A program made the translations under genes and the position numbers. The notes under the pieces are model-generated. The model was not told the origin of the DNA. It did not search any database and saw nothing but the letters and a program-made list of their open reading frames with translations. Below, in pieces: positions 28,498 through 37,479 of a DNA stretch of 64,000 nt (its first letter is position 1; each line of letters begins with the position of its first letter). The stretch spans positions 1 to 64,000 of the forward strand of contig JAISGQ010000009.1 in the NCBI GenBank assembly GCA_031262985.1, given 5' to 3'. The stretch is from Oscillospiraceae bacterium. Lineage in GTDB: Bacteria > Bacillota > Clostridia > Oscillospirales > Acutalibacteraceae.

Positions 28498-30348
28498 ATG
28501 CTCAATGAAAAACTAAGTGATATTCTGCTCAATGTTCAAAAGCCCGGCAGGTATGTAGGCGGCGAAATCGGCAGTATTACAAAATCACTTGCCGATATAA
28601 ATATTCGTTTCGCCTTCTGCTTCCCCGATACATACGAGATAGGAATGTCGCACCTCGGCATGAAAATCCTCTACGGGCTGTACAACTCCATCCCCGATGT
28701 GTGGTGTGAACGCGTGTTTACCCCGTGGACCGATATGGAGGAGTATATGAGGCGGCTTCACATCCCCCTCTACGGGCTTGAGAGCGGAGACGCCATTAAG
28801 CAGTTCGACTTTGTCGGCTTCACGCTTCAATATGAGCTGAGCTACTCGAATATCCTGCTCATGCTCGACCTCGCTGAAATTCCCCTCCTCTCGAAAGAGC
28901 GGACGGAGGAGCATCCCATTGTCGTATGCGGCGGACCTTGCGCCTGCAACGCAGAGCCTATCGCGGATTTTGTCGATATGTTCGTCCTCGGCGAGGGGGA
29001 GGAGGTAAGCGAGGAGCTTTTCGACCTCTACAAAAAGCACAAGTCGGGGGACTACTCCCGCGCCGCCTTCCTCCTTGCCGCGGCTAATGTGGAGGGAGTA
29101 TATGTCCCCTCGCTCTACGACGTCTCCTACAAGGAGGACGGCACGATAGCGGCAGTGACGGCGGCAGACGGTGTGCCCGAAGTCGTCAAAAAGCGCATTG
29201 TTCGCGATATGGACAACGCCTACTTCCCGAAAAATTTCGTTGTTCCGTTTATCGACATAGTACACGACCGCGCCATTGCGGAGATTTTTCGCGGCTGCAT
29301 AAGGGGCTGCCGGTTCTGTCAGGCGGGCTTCCTCTACCGCCCTGTGCGAGAGAAAAGCCCCGACGTGATAAACAGGCAGAGCCGCGACCTGTGCGGCTTT
29401 ACGGGCTATGACGAGGTGTCGCTCTCCTCGCTGTCGTCGAGCGACTACACCCGCCTGCCCGAGCTTCTCGGCGAAATGCTCCTCTGGTCGGAGGAGGATA
29501 AGGTGAGCATATCGCTCCCGTCCCTTCGCGTAGACGGCTTTAGCGCGGAGCTTACCGAAAAGCTGAAAGCCGTTCGCAGGGGAGGACTTACCTTTGCTCC
29601 TGAGGCGGGAAGTCAGCGTCTGCGCGATGTAATCAACAAAAACGTGCGTGAGGAGGAACTTCTCAAAACCTGCACAGTCGCCTTCGACGGCGGCTGGACG
29701 ACTATTAAGCTCTACTTCATGATAGGGCTTCCCACCGAAACCCTCGACGATGTAGCCGAAATCTGCGGGCTTTCGCAGAAGGTGGTCAACGCCTTCTACC
29801 AAAATCCGAATAAGCCAAAGGGCAAGGGAGTGACTGTCACCGCCAGTGCGTCCACCTTCGTACCTAAGCCCTTCACACCCTTCCAGTGGGAGCCGCAGGA
29901 CACGATTGAGGTTATCCACGAAAAACAGCGTCACCTCCGCACCTCTGTGACCTCACGGAAAATCACGGTCAACTGGCACGATGCCGACACCAGCTTCCTC
30001 GAGGCGGTGTTCGCGAGAGGAGACAGGCGGCTTGCTCCCGTCCTCCTCAAGGCGCATGAGCTGGGGTGCAAATTCGACGGCTGGAGCGATTTCTTCTCCC
30101 TCGAGAGATGGCAGGAGGCGTTCGACTTCTGTGAAATCGACCCCGCGTTCTACGCTAACAGGAGAAGGAGCTACGATGAGATTCTGCCTTGGGATCACCT
30201 CGATTACGGAGTGTCTAAGGACTTTCTGATTCGTGAGCATAAAAAATCCCTTTGCGCCGAAACCACTCCTAACTGCCGCGAGAGCTGCTCCGGCTGCGGC
30301 GCGAATAAGCTGAATGGAGGTAAATGTGATGCAGCCGTTGCCGATTAG
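28498..30348 (+). CDS. TIGR03960-family radical SAM protein
   Basis: 616 residues from the ATG at 28498, with CGGAGG 10 bases upstream; the longer in-frame start lies inside the hairpin repeat and is rejected. An N-terminal B12-binding-like domain (about 1-180) is followed by a radical SAM core with the cluster motif CIRGCRFC near residue 267, and LTFAPEAGSQRLRDVINKNV. A C-terminal SCSGCG cysteine cluster lies near residue 600. Reaction unknown. It overlaps the next gene, its regular partner, by 20 bases. Confidence 0.88.
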   Translation: MLNEKLSDILLNVQKPGRYVGGEIGSITKSLADINIRFAFCFPDTYEIGMSHLGMKILYGLYNSIPDVWCERVFTPWTDMEEYMRRLHIPLYGLESGDAIKQFDFVGFTLQYELSYSNILLMLDLAEIPLLSKERTEEHPIVVCGGPCACNAEPIADFVDMFVLGEGEEVSEELFDLYKKHKSGDYSRAAFLLAAANVEGVYVPSLYDVSYKEDGTIAAVTAADGVPEVVKKRIVRDMDNAYFPKNFVVPFIDIVHDRAIAEIFRGCIRGCRFCQAGFLYRPVREKSPDVINRQSRDLCGFTGYDEVSLSSLSSSDYTRLPELLGEMLLWSEEDKVSISLPSLRVDGFSAELTEKLKAVRRGGLTFAPEAGSQRLRDVINKNVREEELLKTCTVAFDGGWTTIKLYFMIGLPTETLDDVAEICGLSQKVVNAFYQNPNKPKGKGVTVTASASTFVPKPFTPFQWEPQDTIEVIHEKQRHLRTSVTSRKITVNWHDADTSFLEAVFARGDRRLAPVLLKAHELGCKFDGWSDFFSLERWQEAFDFCEIDPAFYANRRRSYDEILPWDHLDYGVSKDFLIREHKKSLCAETTPNCRESCSGCGANKLNGGKCDAAVAD

Positions 30349-31006
30349 AATATTTTTCAGAAAAAAGGGTGCGGCGATATTTATCTCCCACCTCGATTTG
30401 ACGCGCTGTATGTCGCGCATTATGCGGCGTGCGAAAATCCCGTTCTGGTATACGGAGGGGTTCAATCCCCATGCCTATATGACCTTCGCCCTGCCGCTCT
30501 CACTCGGCATTACGGGGCTGTACGAGTGCATGGACATTAAGCTAATTGAGCCTATGCCGTTTGAGGAGATAATCGAGCGTTTGAATAACTCCCTGCCTGA
30601 GGGGCTGTCGGTGTTTGCCGCCGCACTCCCCGTTCATAAGAACACGGCGATTGCGTGGTCGAGGTATGAGGTAGTCCTCCAGCCGAAGGATGGGGACAGC
30701 GGAAAGCTTGCCGCCTCTCTCTCGGAGTTCCTTTCGCGGGAGAGCATTATCACGGAGAAGAAAAACAAGGCTAAGAAGATGGTGCAGATTGACCTTGCGC
30801 CGCACATAAAGGAGTATACGGTGACTGAGAGAGGGGAGGAGGGGAACGGCGCGGTCGTCTTCCTGCTCACACTGCCGTCGGGCTGTACGGATAATATAAA
30901 TCCGCATTTGCTGCTCAATTTGTTTGAGAGCGAGAGCGGCAGCGGCTTCTCCTCCACGGTGGCGCGGACAGAGGTGCTTACTGCCGATTTGCAGAAATTT
31001 GTTTAA
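30329..31006 (+). CDS. TIGR03936-family radical SAM-associated protein (DUF2344)
   Basis: 225 residues from the ATG at 30329, 8 bases after GGAGG; earlier in-frame starts sit on or before that site. Conserved phrases: FFRKKGAAIFISHLDLTRCM, RAKIPFWYTEGFNPHAYMTF, ALPLSLGITGLYECMD. Nearly always encoded after a TIGR03960 gene (sometimes fused), so the two act together in an uncharacterised pathway. Confidence 0.85.
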   Translation: MQPLPIRIFFRKKGAAIFISHLDLTRCMSRIMRRAKIPFWYTEGFNPHAYMTFALPLSLGITGLYECMDIKLIEPMPFEEIIERLNNSLPEGLSVFAAALPVHKNTAIAWSRYEVVLQPKDGDSGKLAASLSEFLSRESIITEKKNKAKKMVQIDLAPHIKEYTVTERGEEGNGAVVFLLTLPSGCTDNINPHLLLNLFESESGSGFSSTVARTEVLTADLQKFV

Positions 31007-31184
31007 AGATAAATTAAAATCTGTTGCCAAGGAGACCCCTGTGACTACCGTTCGTAGCGCGAAGCCTCGCCGGAAGGGAGTGCGGGAGAATGATTTCTGT
31101 TGAAAATCGACGAATGGCGTGATATAATGTAGCGGAAATAGGAAATAAATGTTTTCGATTGAAAAAGGACGGTGTAGGGTACAT

Positions 31185-32138
31185 ATGTCGGAGAATTTTG
31201 GGTTTGAGCCGTATGAGGGAAAAGAACCGTTTGTCTTTATCTGCTACAAAACTGAGGACAAGAATGTCGTTTCTGAAATTGCGACGAGATTGAAGGATAG
31301 AGGAGTAAGAGTTTGGTACGATTGGGGGATAAATCCGGGTCAACATTGGCGAACGGTTATCTCTGAGCATATTCGTGATTGTGTCGCCGTGTTGGCTTTT
31401 ACCTCTCCGAATTTTTACAAACTCAACAATAATGATTCGGAGACACTGTTGGAATTATCAATGGCAAAAGACAATTACAGGAAACCTATTTTACGAATCG
31501 AAATTGAGCAAGAAGATATAAATAAACATTCATCGTTTGTTTCTTATTTACCTAACAGCATACAGTTTTCAAAATGGGACGGCAAGGATGATTGTTTAAC
31601 AAAACTTATCGGAACGCTTGATAGAATGAACTGTGTTACAACAAGCAATGGTTCGTTGACAGTTGAGAAAACGGTTGCAGTACAACCCAGTAAACAAGTG
31701 AATCTTGAAGAATTTGATTTTATATGCAAGAAAACAATTGATGGTAAAGGTTGGATACTGATTGAATATACAGGTAAGGAAAAATATGTTACTGTGCCGG
31801 AAGGAATAACCGAGATAGGCAATAAGGCTTTCTATAAGTGCAAACTACTCAAAAGTGTTACCATACCTAATAGTGTAACATCAATAGGAGATTATGCTTT
31901 CAATGATTGCTTCTCCTTAACACAAATCACCATACCTAATAGTGTAACATCAATAGGATGTTTTGCTTTCAATGATTGCTTCTCCTTAACGCAAATCACC
32001 ATACCCAACAGCGTTACATCAATCGGCGCGGATGCTTTCTACAATTGCCGCAATCTGACAATACAGACCCCCGCAGGCTCATATGCCGAGGAGTATGCTA
32101 AAGAAAAAAACATACGCTACCGCAGCATATATCAATAA
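31185..32138 (+). CDS. TIR domain-leucine-rich repeat (BspA-type) fusion protein
   Basis: 317 residues. Residues 1-140 are a TIR domain (PFVFICYKTEDKNVVSEIAT, VRVWYDWGINPGQHW, CVAVLAFTSPNFYK, LELSMAKDNYRKPIL). After a linker, residues 195-315 hold BspA-type LRR units (TIPNSVTSIGDYAFNDCFSL). Two units are nearly identical in DNA, a sign of recent tandem duplication. No signal peptide or membrane segment, so it is probably cytoplasmic. Bacterial TIR domains often cleave NAD in antiphage systems; whether this one is active is unknown. More AT-rich than its neighbours, consistent with acquisition. Confidence 0.85.
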   Translation: MSENFGFEPYEGKEPFVFICYKTEDKNVVSEIATRLKDRGVRVWYDWGINPGQHWRTVISEHIRDCVAVLAFTSPNFYKLNNNDSETLLELSMAKDNYRKPILRIEIEQEDINKHSSFVSYLPNSIQFSKWDGKDDCLTKLIGTLDRMNCVTTSNGSLTVEKTVAVQPSKQVNLEEFDFICKKTIDGKGWILIEYTGKEKYVTVPEGITEIGNKAFYKCKLLKSVTIPNSVTSIGDYAFNDCFSLTQITIPNSVTSIGCFAFNDCFSLTQITIPNSVTSIGADAFYNCRNLTIQTPAGSYAEEYAKEKNIRYRSIYQ

Positions 32139-32156
32139 CCCTCCCCCCGAAAACCA

Positions 32157-32199
32157 AAGCCGAGCAGAATCTCAGCATGACTGAAATTCCGCTCGGCTT
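32157..32199. terminator. Terminator between TIR-LRR and phoU
   Basis: AAGCCGAGC (32157-32165) pairs with GCTCGGCTT (32191-32199) over a loop with partial internal pairing. It separates convergent genes. Confidence 0.6.
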
Positions 32200-32233
32200 A
32201 ATCATTTTCTCGTAGGAGGAGTTACTCCTCCCC

Positions 32234-32893
32234 CTAAAATATCTTCGTGCTTTTGTGTTCGCCCGTCTGGGAGAAATGCACCCACTCGCAGATGTTGACC
32301 GCGTGGTCGCCTATGCGTTCGAGGTACTTGGCAACCAGCAGGTAGTCAATCGCCACGTCCATCCTGTGCGGCTGAGTGCTGAACACATCCGCCAGATAGT
32401 GCTTGACCTTGTTGAAGTAGTCGTCCACTATGTCGTCCTTCTCCTCAGTCGCCTTGGCAAGCTCCATGTCGTAATTCACATAGGACATAACAGCGGAGTT
32501 GACCATATCTATAGCCGCCGCCGCCATCTCGAAAATCATCTCCGACTCGGGGAAGAAGCTCCTGTCGGTAATGCGTATGGCGAGGGAGGCGATGTCGGAC
32601 GCGTGGTCGCCGATACGCTCCATATCAGTTATTATCTTCAGCGCGGTGGTAATCTGCCGAAGGTCGGAGGCGACAGGCTGCTGCCTCGCTATAAGCCACA
32701 GGCACTGCGACTCGATTTTCCGCTCCATCTCGTCTACCTTCTTGTCGCTCTCGATAATCTCCTTGCAACGCTCGACGTCGTAGCTTTTCAAGGCGGTCAC
32801 TGCGGAGGCGATTGCCGTCTCAACGAAACTGCCCATATCGACAATCTCTCTGTGGAGCTGTTTTAAGTCCTCGTCAAAATGCGAACGTATCAT
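32234..32893 (-). CDS. phoU: Phosphate uptake regulator PhoU
   Basis: 219 residues made of two three-helix PhoU repeats, each with the metal-binding E-R-I-G-D-H-A motif (MERIGDHASDIA, LERIGDHAVNIC). PhoU links the Pst transporter to the PhoR kinase and restrains the Pho response when phosphate is plentiful. It is the last gene of the pst operon, separated from pstB1 by a long hairpin repeat. Confidence 0.93.
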   Translation of the reverse strand: MIRSHFDEDLKQLHREIVDMGSFVETAIASAVTALKSYDVERCKEIIESDKKVDEMERKIESQCLWLIARQQPVASDLRQITTALKIITDMERIGDHASDIASLAIRITDRSFFPESEMIFEMAAAAIDMVNSAVMSYVNYDMELAKATEEKDDIVDDYFNKVKHYLADVFSTQPHRMDVAIDYLLVAKYLERIGDHAVNICEWVHFSQTGEHKSTKIF

Positions 32894-32954
32894 ATATATT
32901 CTCTCCCTTGGTTTTGTAGTAGTTTCTGTTATTTATATTATATTGCTCCGACAA

Positions 32955-33086
32955 CTAAACCTTGCCATTTCTGGTCGGTCTTTTTACCGCCTTGCATCGT
33001 TATCGTCCTTGCCTTGCGTCAGCAAAGCGGCGTCCTCTGCCTCGCAAGACAGTAAAAATCCTCGACCATAATCTGGCAAGGTTTAG
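32955..33086. repeat. 132-bp long-hairpin repeat, copy 2
   Basis: Outer arms CTAAACCTTGCCA/TGGCAAGGTTTAG and inner parts (GGTCG/CGACC, TTTTTAC/GTAAAAA). The centre CCTTGCCTTGCGTCAGCAAA and GCGTCCTCTGCC matches copy 1 at 28330-28466. It lies between pstB1 and phoU and could attenuate or process the operon mRNA. Confidence 0.7.
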
Positions 33087-33131
33087 CCGCCGAAGCAATA
33101 GCGTAAAGAAAAGTATTCTGCAAATTATCGC

Positions 33132-33890
33132 CTACCCGAACCGTCCCGTAATATAGTCGGCAGTTCTTTTGTCGGTGGGATTCGCGAATATCTCCTCCGC
33201 CGTGCCCTCCTCTATCAGATTGCCGGAGAGCATGAACACCGCGCGGTCGGAAATTCGCCCTCCCTGCTGTATGTTGTGGGGAGCAATCACTATAGTAAAC
33301 TGCTTTTTCAGCTCCTGCAGCGACTCCTCTATCTTCGCTGTGGAGATAGGGTCAAGCCCCGAACACGGTCTGTCGAGGAGTATAACCTCAGGCTTGAGGG
33401 CAAGCACACGCGCCATGCACAGACGCTGTTGCTGTCCTCCCGAAAGCGAGGCGGCGGGAGTATCAAGACGGTCGCACACGTCCTCCCAGAGAGCCGCCAT
33501 TTTCAGCGACTGCTCGACTATGCCCTCCAGCTCACTCCTTCGCTTGATTCCGCTAAGGCGCGGTCCGTATGCCATGTTGTCGAAAATCGACATAGGCAGA
33601 GGAGTAGGTACGTCAAAAACCATGCCAACCCTGCGGCGGAGCTGAGTTAGGCTGACGCTCGGCGCGTGGATGTCCTCATTGTCGATGAGGATTCTGCCCT
33701 CTGCGCGGGTGTCGGGAATCAGCTCGTAGAGGCGGTTGAGTGACCGAAGTAGTGTGGTAATCCCGCTTTTGGCAGGACCGAAAACCGACATAATGCGGTT
33801 CTTCGGAATGTCTAATGAAAAGTCGTTTATCGCCTGCTTTTTGCCGTAGAAGAAGCTGAGGTTCTCTATCTTAATTTTAGTATCGGTCAA
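33132..33890 (-). CDS. pstB: PstB1: phosphate ABC transporter ATPase with degenerate nucleotide site
   Basis: 252 residues, normal length for PstB. Signature motif intact (LSGGQQQRLCMARVLA, from residue 149) and switch His205 kept (APHNIQQ). However Walker A is GPAKSGITT: Ile44 stands where Lys is required. The Q-loop is VFDVPTP, Asp93 for Gln. Walker B is VILLDRPCSGLD, Arg174 for the catalytic Glu. The frame is otherwise clean, so this is not a pseudogene but an ATPase that probably cannot hydrolyse ATP at its own site. It overlaps pstA by 4 bases and is partnered by PstB2 (36536), whose defects are complementary. Confidence 0.9.
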   Translation of the reverse strand: MTDTKIKIENLSFFYGKKQAINDFSLDIPKNRIMSVFGPAKSGITTLLRSLNRLYELIPDTRAEGRILIDNEDIHAPSVSLTQLRRRVGMVFDVPTPLPMSIFDNMAYGPRLSGIKRRSELEGIVEQSLKMAALWEDVCDRLDTPAASLSGGQQQRLCMARVLALKPEVILLDRPCSGLDPISTAKIEESLQELKKQFTIVIAPHNIQQGGRISDRAVFMLSGNLIEEGTAEEIFANPTDKRTADYITGRFG

Positions 33891-34756
33891 TTTCGTTTGC
33901 CTCCCTTCGCTTCCTTCTTTTTCCCCTTATTGGAGATGAATCGGTTGAGCAGTATATTAGCTCCTACGTTTATGATGAAAATCAGTATAATCAGCAAAGC
34001 CGCCGTTCCGAATGCGTTCGCGGGGGAGATGTCCTCCATTGCAAGAGTGTAGAAATGCACCGCCATGGTTCGCGTCGGGGCAAAGAGTGAGGTAGGCATT
34101 CTCAGCGACGAACCCGCCGTGAGGACGAGAGCCGCCGTCTCCGCGACACTTCTGCCGACGCTGAGTATGATTCCGTTCGTTATTCCCTGAATCGCGGCGG
34201 GGAAGACCACCTTGTAGATAGTCTGCCACTTGGTAGCTCCCAGAGAGAAGCTGGTTTCGCGGTAGCTGCCGGGAACGCCGCGAATCGCCTCCTCCGAGGT
34301 TCTGATTATGGTGGGGAGAATCATTATGGCGAGAGTAAGCCCGCCGGAGAGAATCGACCAGCCCAAGCCGAGGTACATGACGAAAAAGATGAAGCCGAAC
34401 AGTCCGTACACTATCGAGGGGATTCCCGCCAGCGACTCCGCGCTGAATCGGATAATTTTTGTTATCGCGCCGCCTTTTGTGTACTCTGCGAGGTAGACTG
34501 CCGTGCCTACTCCCAGAGGAGTGGCAATCAGGACGGCGACGGCGGTGACAAGCACTGTTCCGACTATGGGGGAGGCTATACCTCCTGCCGCGCCGCCTCC
34601 CTCGGGGATTTCGGTGAGGAAGCTCCAGCTCAGAGTGGGCAGTCCCTTTGCCAGTATATAGATTACTATAGCCGCAAGCACTGCAACGACGAGCATTGCC
34701 GCCGCCCAGATGATCGACTTTGCGATTTTTTCACTGCTCTTCGCGCTTAATTTCAT
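33887..34756 (-). CDS. pstA: Phosphate ABC transporter permease PstA
   Basis: 289 residues with six predicted membrane segments. The coupling-helix region EEAIRGVPGSYRETSFSLGA, TKWQTIYKVVFPAA is the EAA motif contacting the ATPases; YLAEYTKGG is typical of PstA. Forms the membrane channel with PstC. Lies between pstC (18-base gap) and pstB1 (4-base overlap). Confidence 0.93.
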   Translation of the reverse strand: MKLSAKSSEKIAKSIIWAAAMLVVAVLAAIVIYILAKGLPTLSWSFLTEIPEGGGAAGGIASPIVGTVLVTAVAVLIATPLGVGTAVYLAEYTKGGAITKIIRFSAESLAGIPSIVYGLFGFIFFVMYLGLGWSILSGGLTLAIMILPTIIRTSEEAIRGVPGSYRETSFSLGATKWQTIYKVVFPAAIQGITNGIILSVGRSVAETAALVLTAGSSLRMPTSLFAPTRTMAVHFYTLAMEDISPANAFGTAALLIILIFIINVGANILLNRFISNKGKKKEAKGGKRN

Positions 34757-34774
34757 ATCACCATCTCACTTCCA

Positions 34775-35635
34775 TTACCTGCGTCCCTTATTCTTATCCC
34801 GCGTTATATACTGCGCCAGTCCGTTTATAATCATAATCACCACGAACAGCACAATTCCCGTAGCAAAGAGAGCCTGCTCATGTGCGCCCTCCGCGTAGCC
34901 CATCTCGATGCCTATATTGGTCGTCAGCGTCCGCACAGGATCGAGTATAGACTCAGGCAGTGCAACGGCGTTTCCCAGCACCATAATTACCGCCATGGTT
35001 TCTCCTACTGCGCGTCCGATTCCGAGGACTACAGAGGCGACAATCCCCGACTTCGCCGATGGGAGTACAACCGAATATATCGCCTGCCAGTGCGTCATGC
35101 CGAGAGCTAACGCACCCTCCTTGTACTGCCGAGGGAGTGCGAGTATCGACACCTCCGAAATGCTGATGACAGTCGGGAGAATCATGATAGCGAGGATAAT
35201 CGAACCCGCCAGAATACTTAAGCCCGGTCCTCCCAGATAATCCCTTATCAGAGGAACGACAAAAATCATCCCCCAAAAGCCGTACACCACCGACGGAATA
35301 CCCGCGAGGAGCTGTATAACAGGTCGGAATATCTTCGAGAGCCACGCCGGCGCAAACTCCGCGAGAAAGATACTGCAGCATATGCCGATAGGTACTCCTA
35401 TCACCGCCGCGCCGAAAGTTACCGAAACCGAACCCGCAATCATGGGGAAAATGCCGAACTCCCCTCTGCCGGGTGCCCACGTCATGCCGAAGATGAAGTC
35501 TTTCAGCCCTACCTCAGCTATGAGCGGAGTACCCTTTATGAGGATGAATACAGTAATCAGAGCAAGCACAGATATAGACGAGAGTGCCAGCACAAAAAAT
35601 ATTCTCCCCGAGAGCTTTTCTTTAAAATCCTTCAT
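34775..35635 (-). CDS. pstC: Phosphate ABC transporter permease PstC
   Basis: 286 residues, six predicted membrane segments. AGIPSVVYGFWGMIF and the EAA loop VSILALPRQYKEGALALGMT, HWQAIYSVVLP are PstC hallmarks; FGMTWAPGRGEFGIFPMIAG is the conserved N-terminal periplasmic-side loop. Starts 4 bases after the pstS stop. Confidence 0.93.
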   Translation of the reverse strand: MKDFKEKLSGRIFFVLALSSISVLALITVFILIKGTPLIAEVGLKDFIFGMTWAPGRGEFGIFPMIAGSVSVTFGAAVIGVPIGICCSIFLAEFAPAWLSKIFRPVIQLLAGIPSVVYGFWGMIFVVPLIRDYLGGPGLSILAGSIILAIMILPTVISISEVSILALPRQYKEGALALGMTHWQAIYSVVLPSAKSGIVASVVLGIGRAVGETMAVIMVLGNAVALPESILDPVRTLTTNIGIEMGYAEGAHEQALFATGIVLFVVIMIINGLAQYITRDKNKGRR

Positions 35636-35639
35636 GACA

Positions 35640-36536
35640 CTACCCCTTCTCTATCCCTTCTGTAGCAGGAATCAGCCCGTTTTCGAGGAGCAGCTTCTGC
35701 CCCTCATCTGACAGGATGTAGTCGATAAACAGCTTTGCGTCGCCTATAGGCTCGCTGTTTGCCACAAACAGGAACGGGCGGTACATCTGATAGCTCCCGT
35801 TGACTATATTCTCGTGAGTAGCCGCCACTCCGTTAAGCTCGAGTGCGGCGACCTTGCTGTCGCACAGCCCTAAGGAGATGAAGCCGATGGAGTTTTTGTC
35901 GTCCGCAACTAACTGCTTTACCGAGCCGTTGGAGTTCTGGACAATGGCTTTGGGAGTGATATACTTCTCTCCCATAAACAAATCCTCAAATGCGCTTCTC
36001 GTTCCCGAACCTTCCTCGCGTGCAATCAGATGAATTTTTGCGTTGTTGCCGCCTACCTGCTCCCAGTTGACAATCTCCCCTGCGTATATGCTCCTGACCT
36101 GCTCATAGGTAAGCCCCTTGACGGGGTTTTCGGGATGCACTATGACGGCGAGACCGTCCTTCGCAATTTCTACACTCCACAGTCCCCTGTCAAGCTCCTT
36201 GTCCTTTAGGCTTCGCGACGACATACCGATTTGTGCAGTGCCCGCCTCCGCCGCCGTGATTCCCGCCGAAGAGCCGCCGCCCTGTATGTCTATCGCAATA
36301 TCGGGATAGAGGGAAGCAAATTCCTCTGACAGTATCTCCACATACGGCTGTACGGAGGTCGAACCGGCTATGACAATGCCGCCCTCCGGTCTTGAACAGC
36401 CGTGCAGAAATGAGGTGCAGAGCAGCGCGGCAATCATGAACGCCGCCTTTAATCCGAGGCTGCACCGCGCAGAAGTCGGCGCAGTATAGCGTTTCGCGGG
36501 ATTTGAAATATTCATCAAGCTCTCCATCTCCTTCAT
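35640..36536 (-). CDS. pstS: Phosphate-binding lipoprotein PstS
   Basis: 298 residues from the first ATG, which overlaps the pstB2 stop; an internal ATG at 36517 (MNISNP) is the alternative, with AAGGAG upstream. Signal peptide ends in lipobox SFLHGC. Ligand-binding phrases: GSTSVQPYVEILSEEFA, QGGGSSAGI, and REEGSGTRSAFEDLF. Captures phosphate outside the membrane for PstCA. Confidence 0.92.
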   Translation of the reverse strand: MKEMESLMNISNPAKRYTAPTSARCSLGLKAAFMIAALLCTSFLHGCSRPEGGIVIAGSTSVQPYVEILSEEFASLYPDIAIDIQGGGSSAGITAAEAGTAQIGMSSRSLKDKELDRGLWSVEIAKDGLAVIVHPENPVKGLTYEQVRSIYAGEIVNWEQVGGNNAKIHLIAREEGSGTRSAFEDLFMGEKYITPKAIVQNSNGSVKQLVADDKNSIGFISLGLCDSKVAALELNGVAATHENIVNGSYQMYRPFLFVANSEPIGDAKLFIDYILSDEGQKLLLENGLIPATEGIEKG

Positions 36537-37324
36537 TATCCGTACCGCCCTGTGATGTAGTCCTCTGTACGCTTGTCCTTTGGAGTTGAAAAAATCTGTT
36601 CTGTCGTTCCGTACTCCACCAGCCTGCCGATTTTCTCGTCGTCAATCATCATGAACGCCGACATATCGGACACTCTCGCCGCCTGCTCCATGCTGTGCGT
36701 CACTATCATGATAGTGTACGACTGCGCCAGCTCCGTCATCAGCTCCTCCACCCTCATTGTGGATTCGGGGTCGAGCGCACTGCACGACTCGTCCATGAGT
36801 ATTACCTCCGGCTCTATCGCCAGTGTACGCGCTATGCAGAGCTGCTGCTGTGTGCCTAACGGGAGGTTTAAGGCGGACTGCCGAAGGTTGTCCTTCACGT
36901 CCTCCCAGAGAGCCACGCGGCGTAGGCAGTTTTCGGCAATCGACTCAAGCTCGTCTCTGTGCTTTACTCCGTGGCGGCGCGGACCGATTACTACGTTGTC
37001 AAATATGCTCATGGGGAACGGATTGGGTTTTTGGAAAACCATGCCCACCTTCTTGCGAAGGGCTACGGCGTCTGTCTCCTCGCCGTAGACTGATATTTTG
37101 TCGAGATACACATTCCCCTCTACCCGCGCCTCGGGTATAAGGTCGTTCATTCTGTTGAAAACGCGCAGTAAGGAGGACTTCCCGCAGCCCGACGGTCCTA
37201 TTATCGCCGTAATGGCGCGGGAGGGAATCTCCATAGTTATGTCCTTGAGAGCGTGGCGGCTTCCGTAGTATAAATTCAGGTTTTCGGTTCTGAGCCTGCT
37301 CTTTTCTGAAATCTCCGACATCAA
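36536..37324 (-). CDS. pstB: PstB2: phosphate ABC transporter ATPase with degenerate signature motif
   Basis: 262 residues. Walker [10 protein letters not shown] (Lys49), Q-loop VFQKPNPFP (Gln98), Walker [13 protein letters not shown] (Glu179) and switch His210 (VTHSMEQ) are all intact. The signature that should read LSGGQQQR is LPLGTQQQL (residues 154-162), losing the Ser and Gln that complete the partner's ATP site. First gene of the operon, directly after a consensus promoter, ahead of pstS, which is unusual since pstB normally follows pstA. See PstB1 for the complementary defect. Confidence 0.9.
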   Translation of the reverse strand: MMSEISEKSRLRTENLNLYYGSRHALKDITMEIPSRAITAIIGPSGCGKSSLLRVFNRMNDLIPEARVEGNVYLDKISVYGEETDAVALRKKVGMVFQKPNPFPMSIFDNVVIGPRRHGVKHRDELESIAENCLRRVALWEDVKDNLRQSALNLPLGTQQQLCIARTLAIEPEVILMDESCSALDPESTMRVEELMTELAQSYTIMIVTHSMEQAARVSDMSAFMMIDDEKIGRLVEYGTTEQIFSTPKDKRTEDYITGRYG

Positions 37325-37399
37325 ATTCTCCCTTCCAACTTTGTGCTGTAGTTATTTTATCTCCAAAACGGAGGAATATTAAAGTTAAGCTCCGAGGTC

Positions 37400-37428
37400 A
37401 TTATATAAGTGCTGCCATATTAAGTCAA
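37400..37428 (-). promoter_or_regulatory. pst operon promoter
   Basis: Minus strand TTGACT (37423-37428), 17-base spacer, TATAAT (37400-37405), 76 bases before the pstB2 start. Confidence 0.8.
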
Positions 37429-37479
37429 TTCAAAGGAGTATGTTTTAACCTATATTTTACCTCGTTTTTACATTACCGC

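Noticed and set aside
33132..33890. PstB1 as a simple pseudogene
   Set aside because: The frame is intact, full length, overlaps pstA by 4 bases and keeps a perfect LSGGQQQR; random decay would not lose only the nucleotide-site residues that PstB2 retains.
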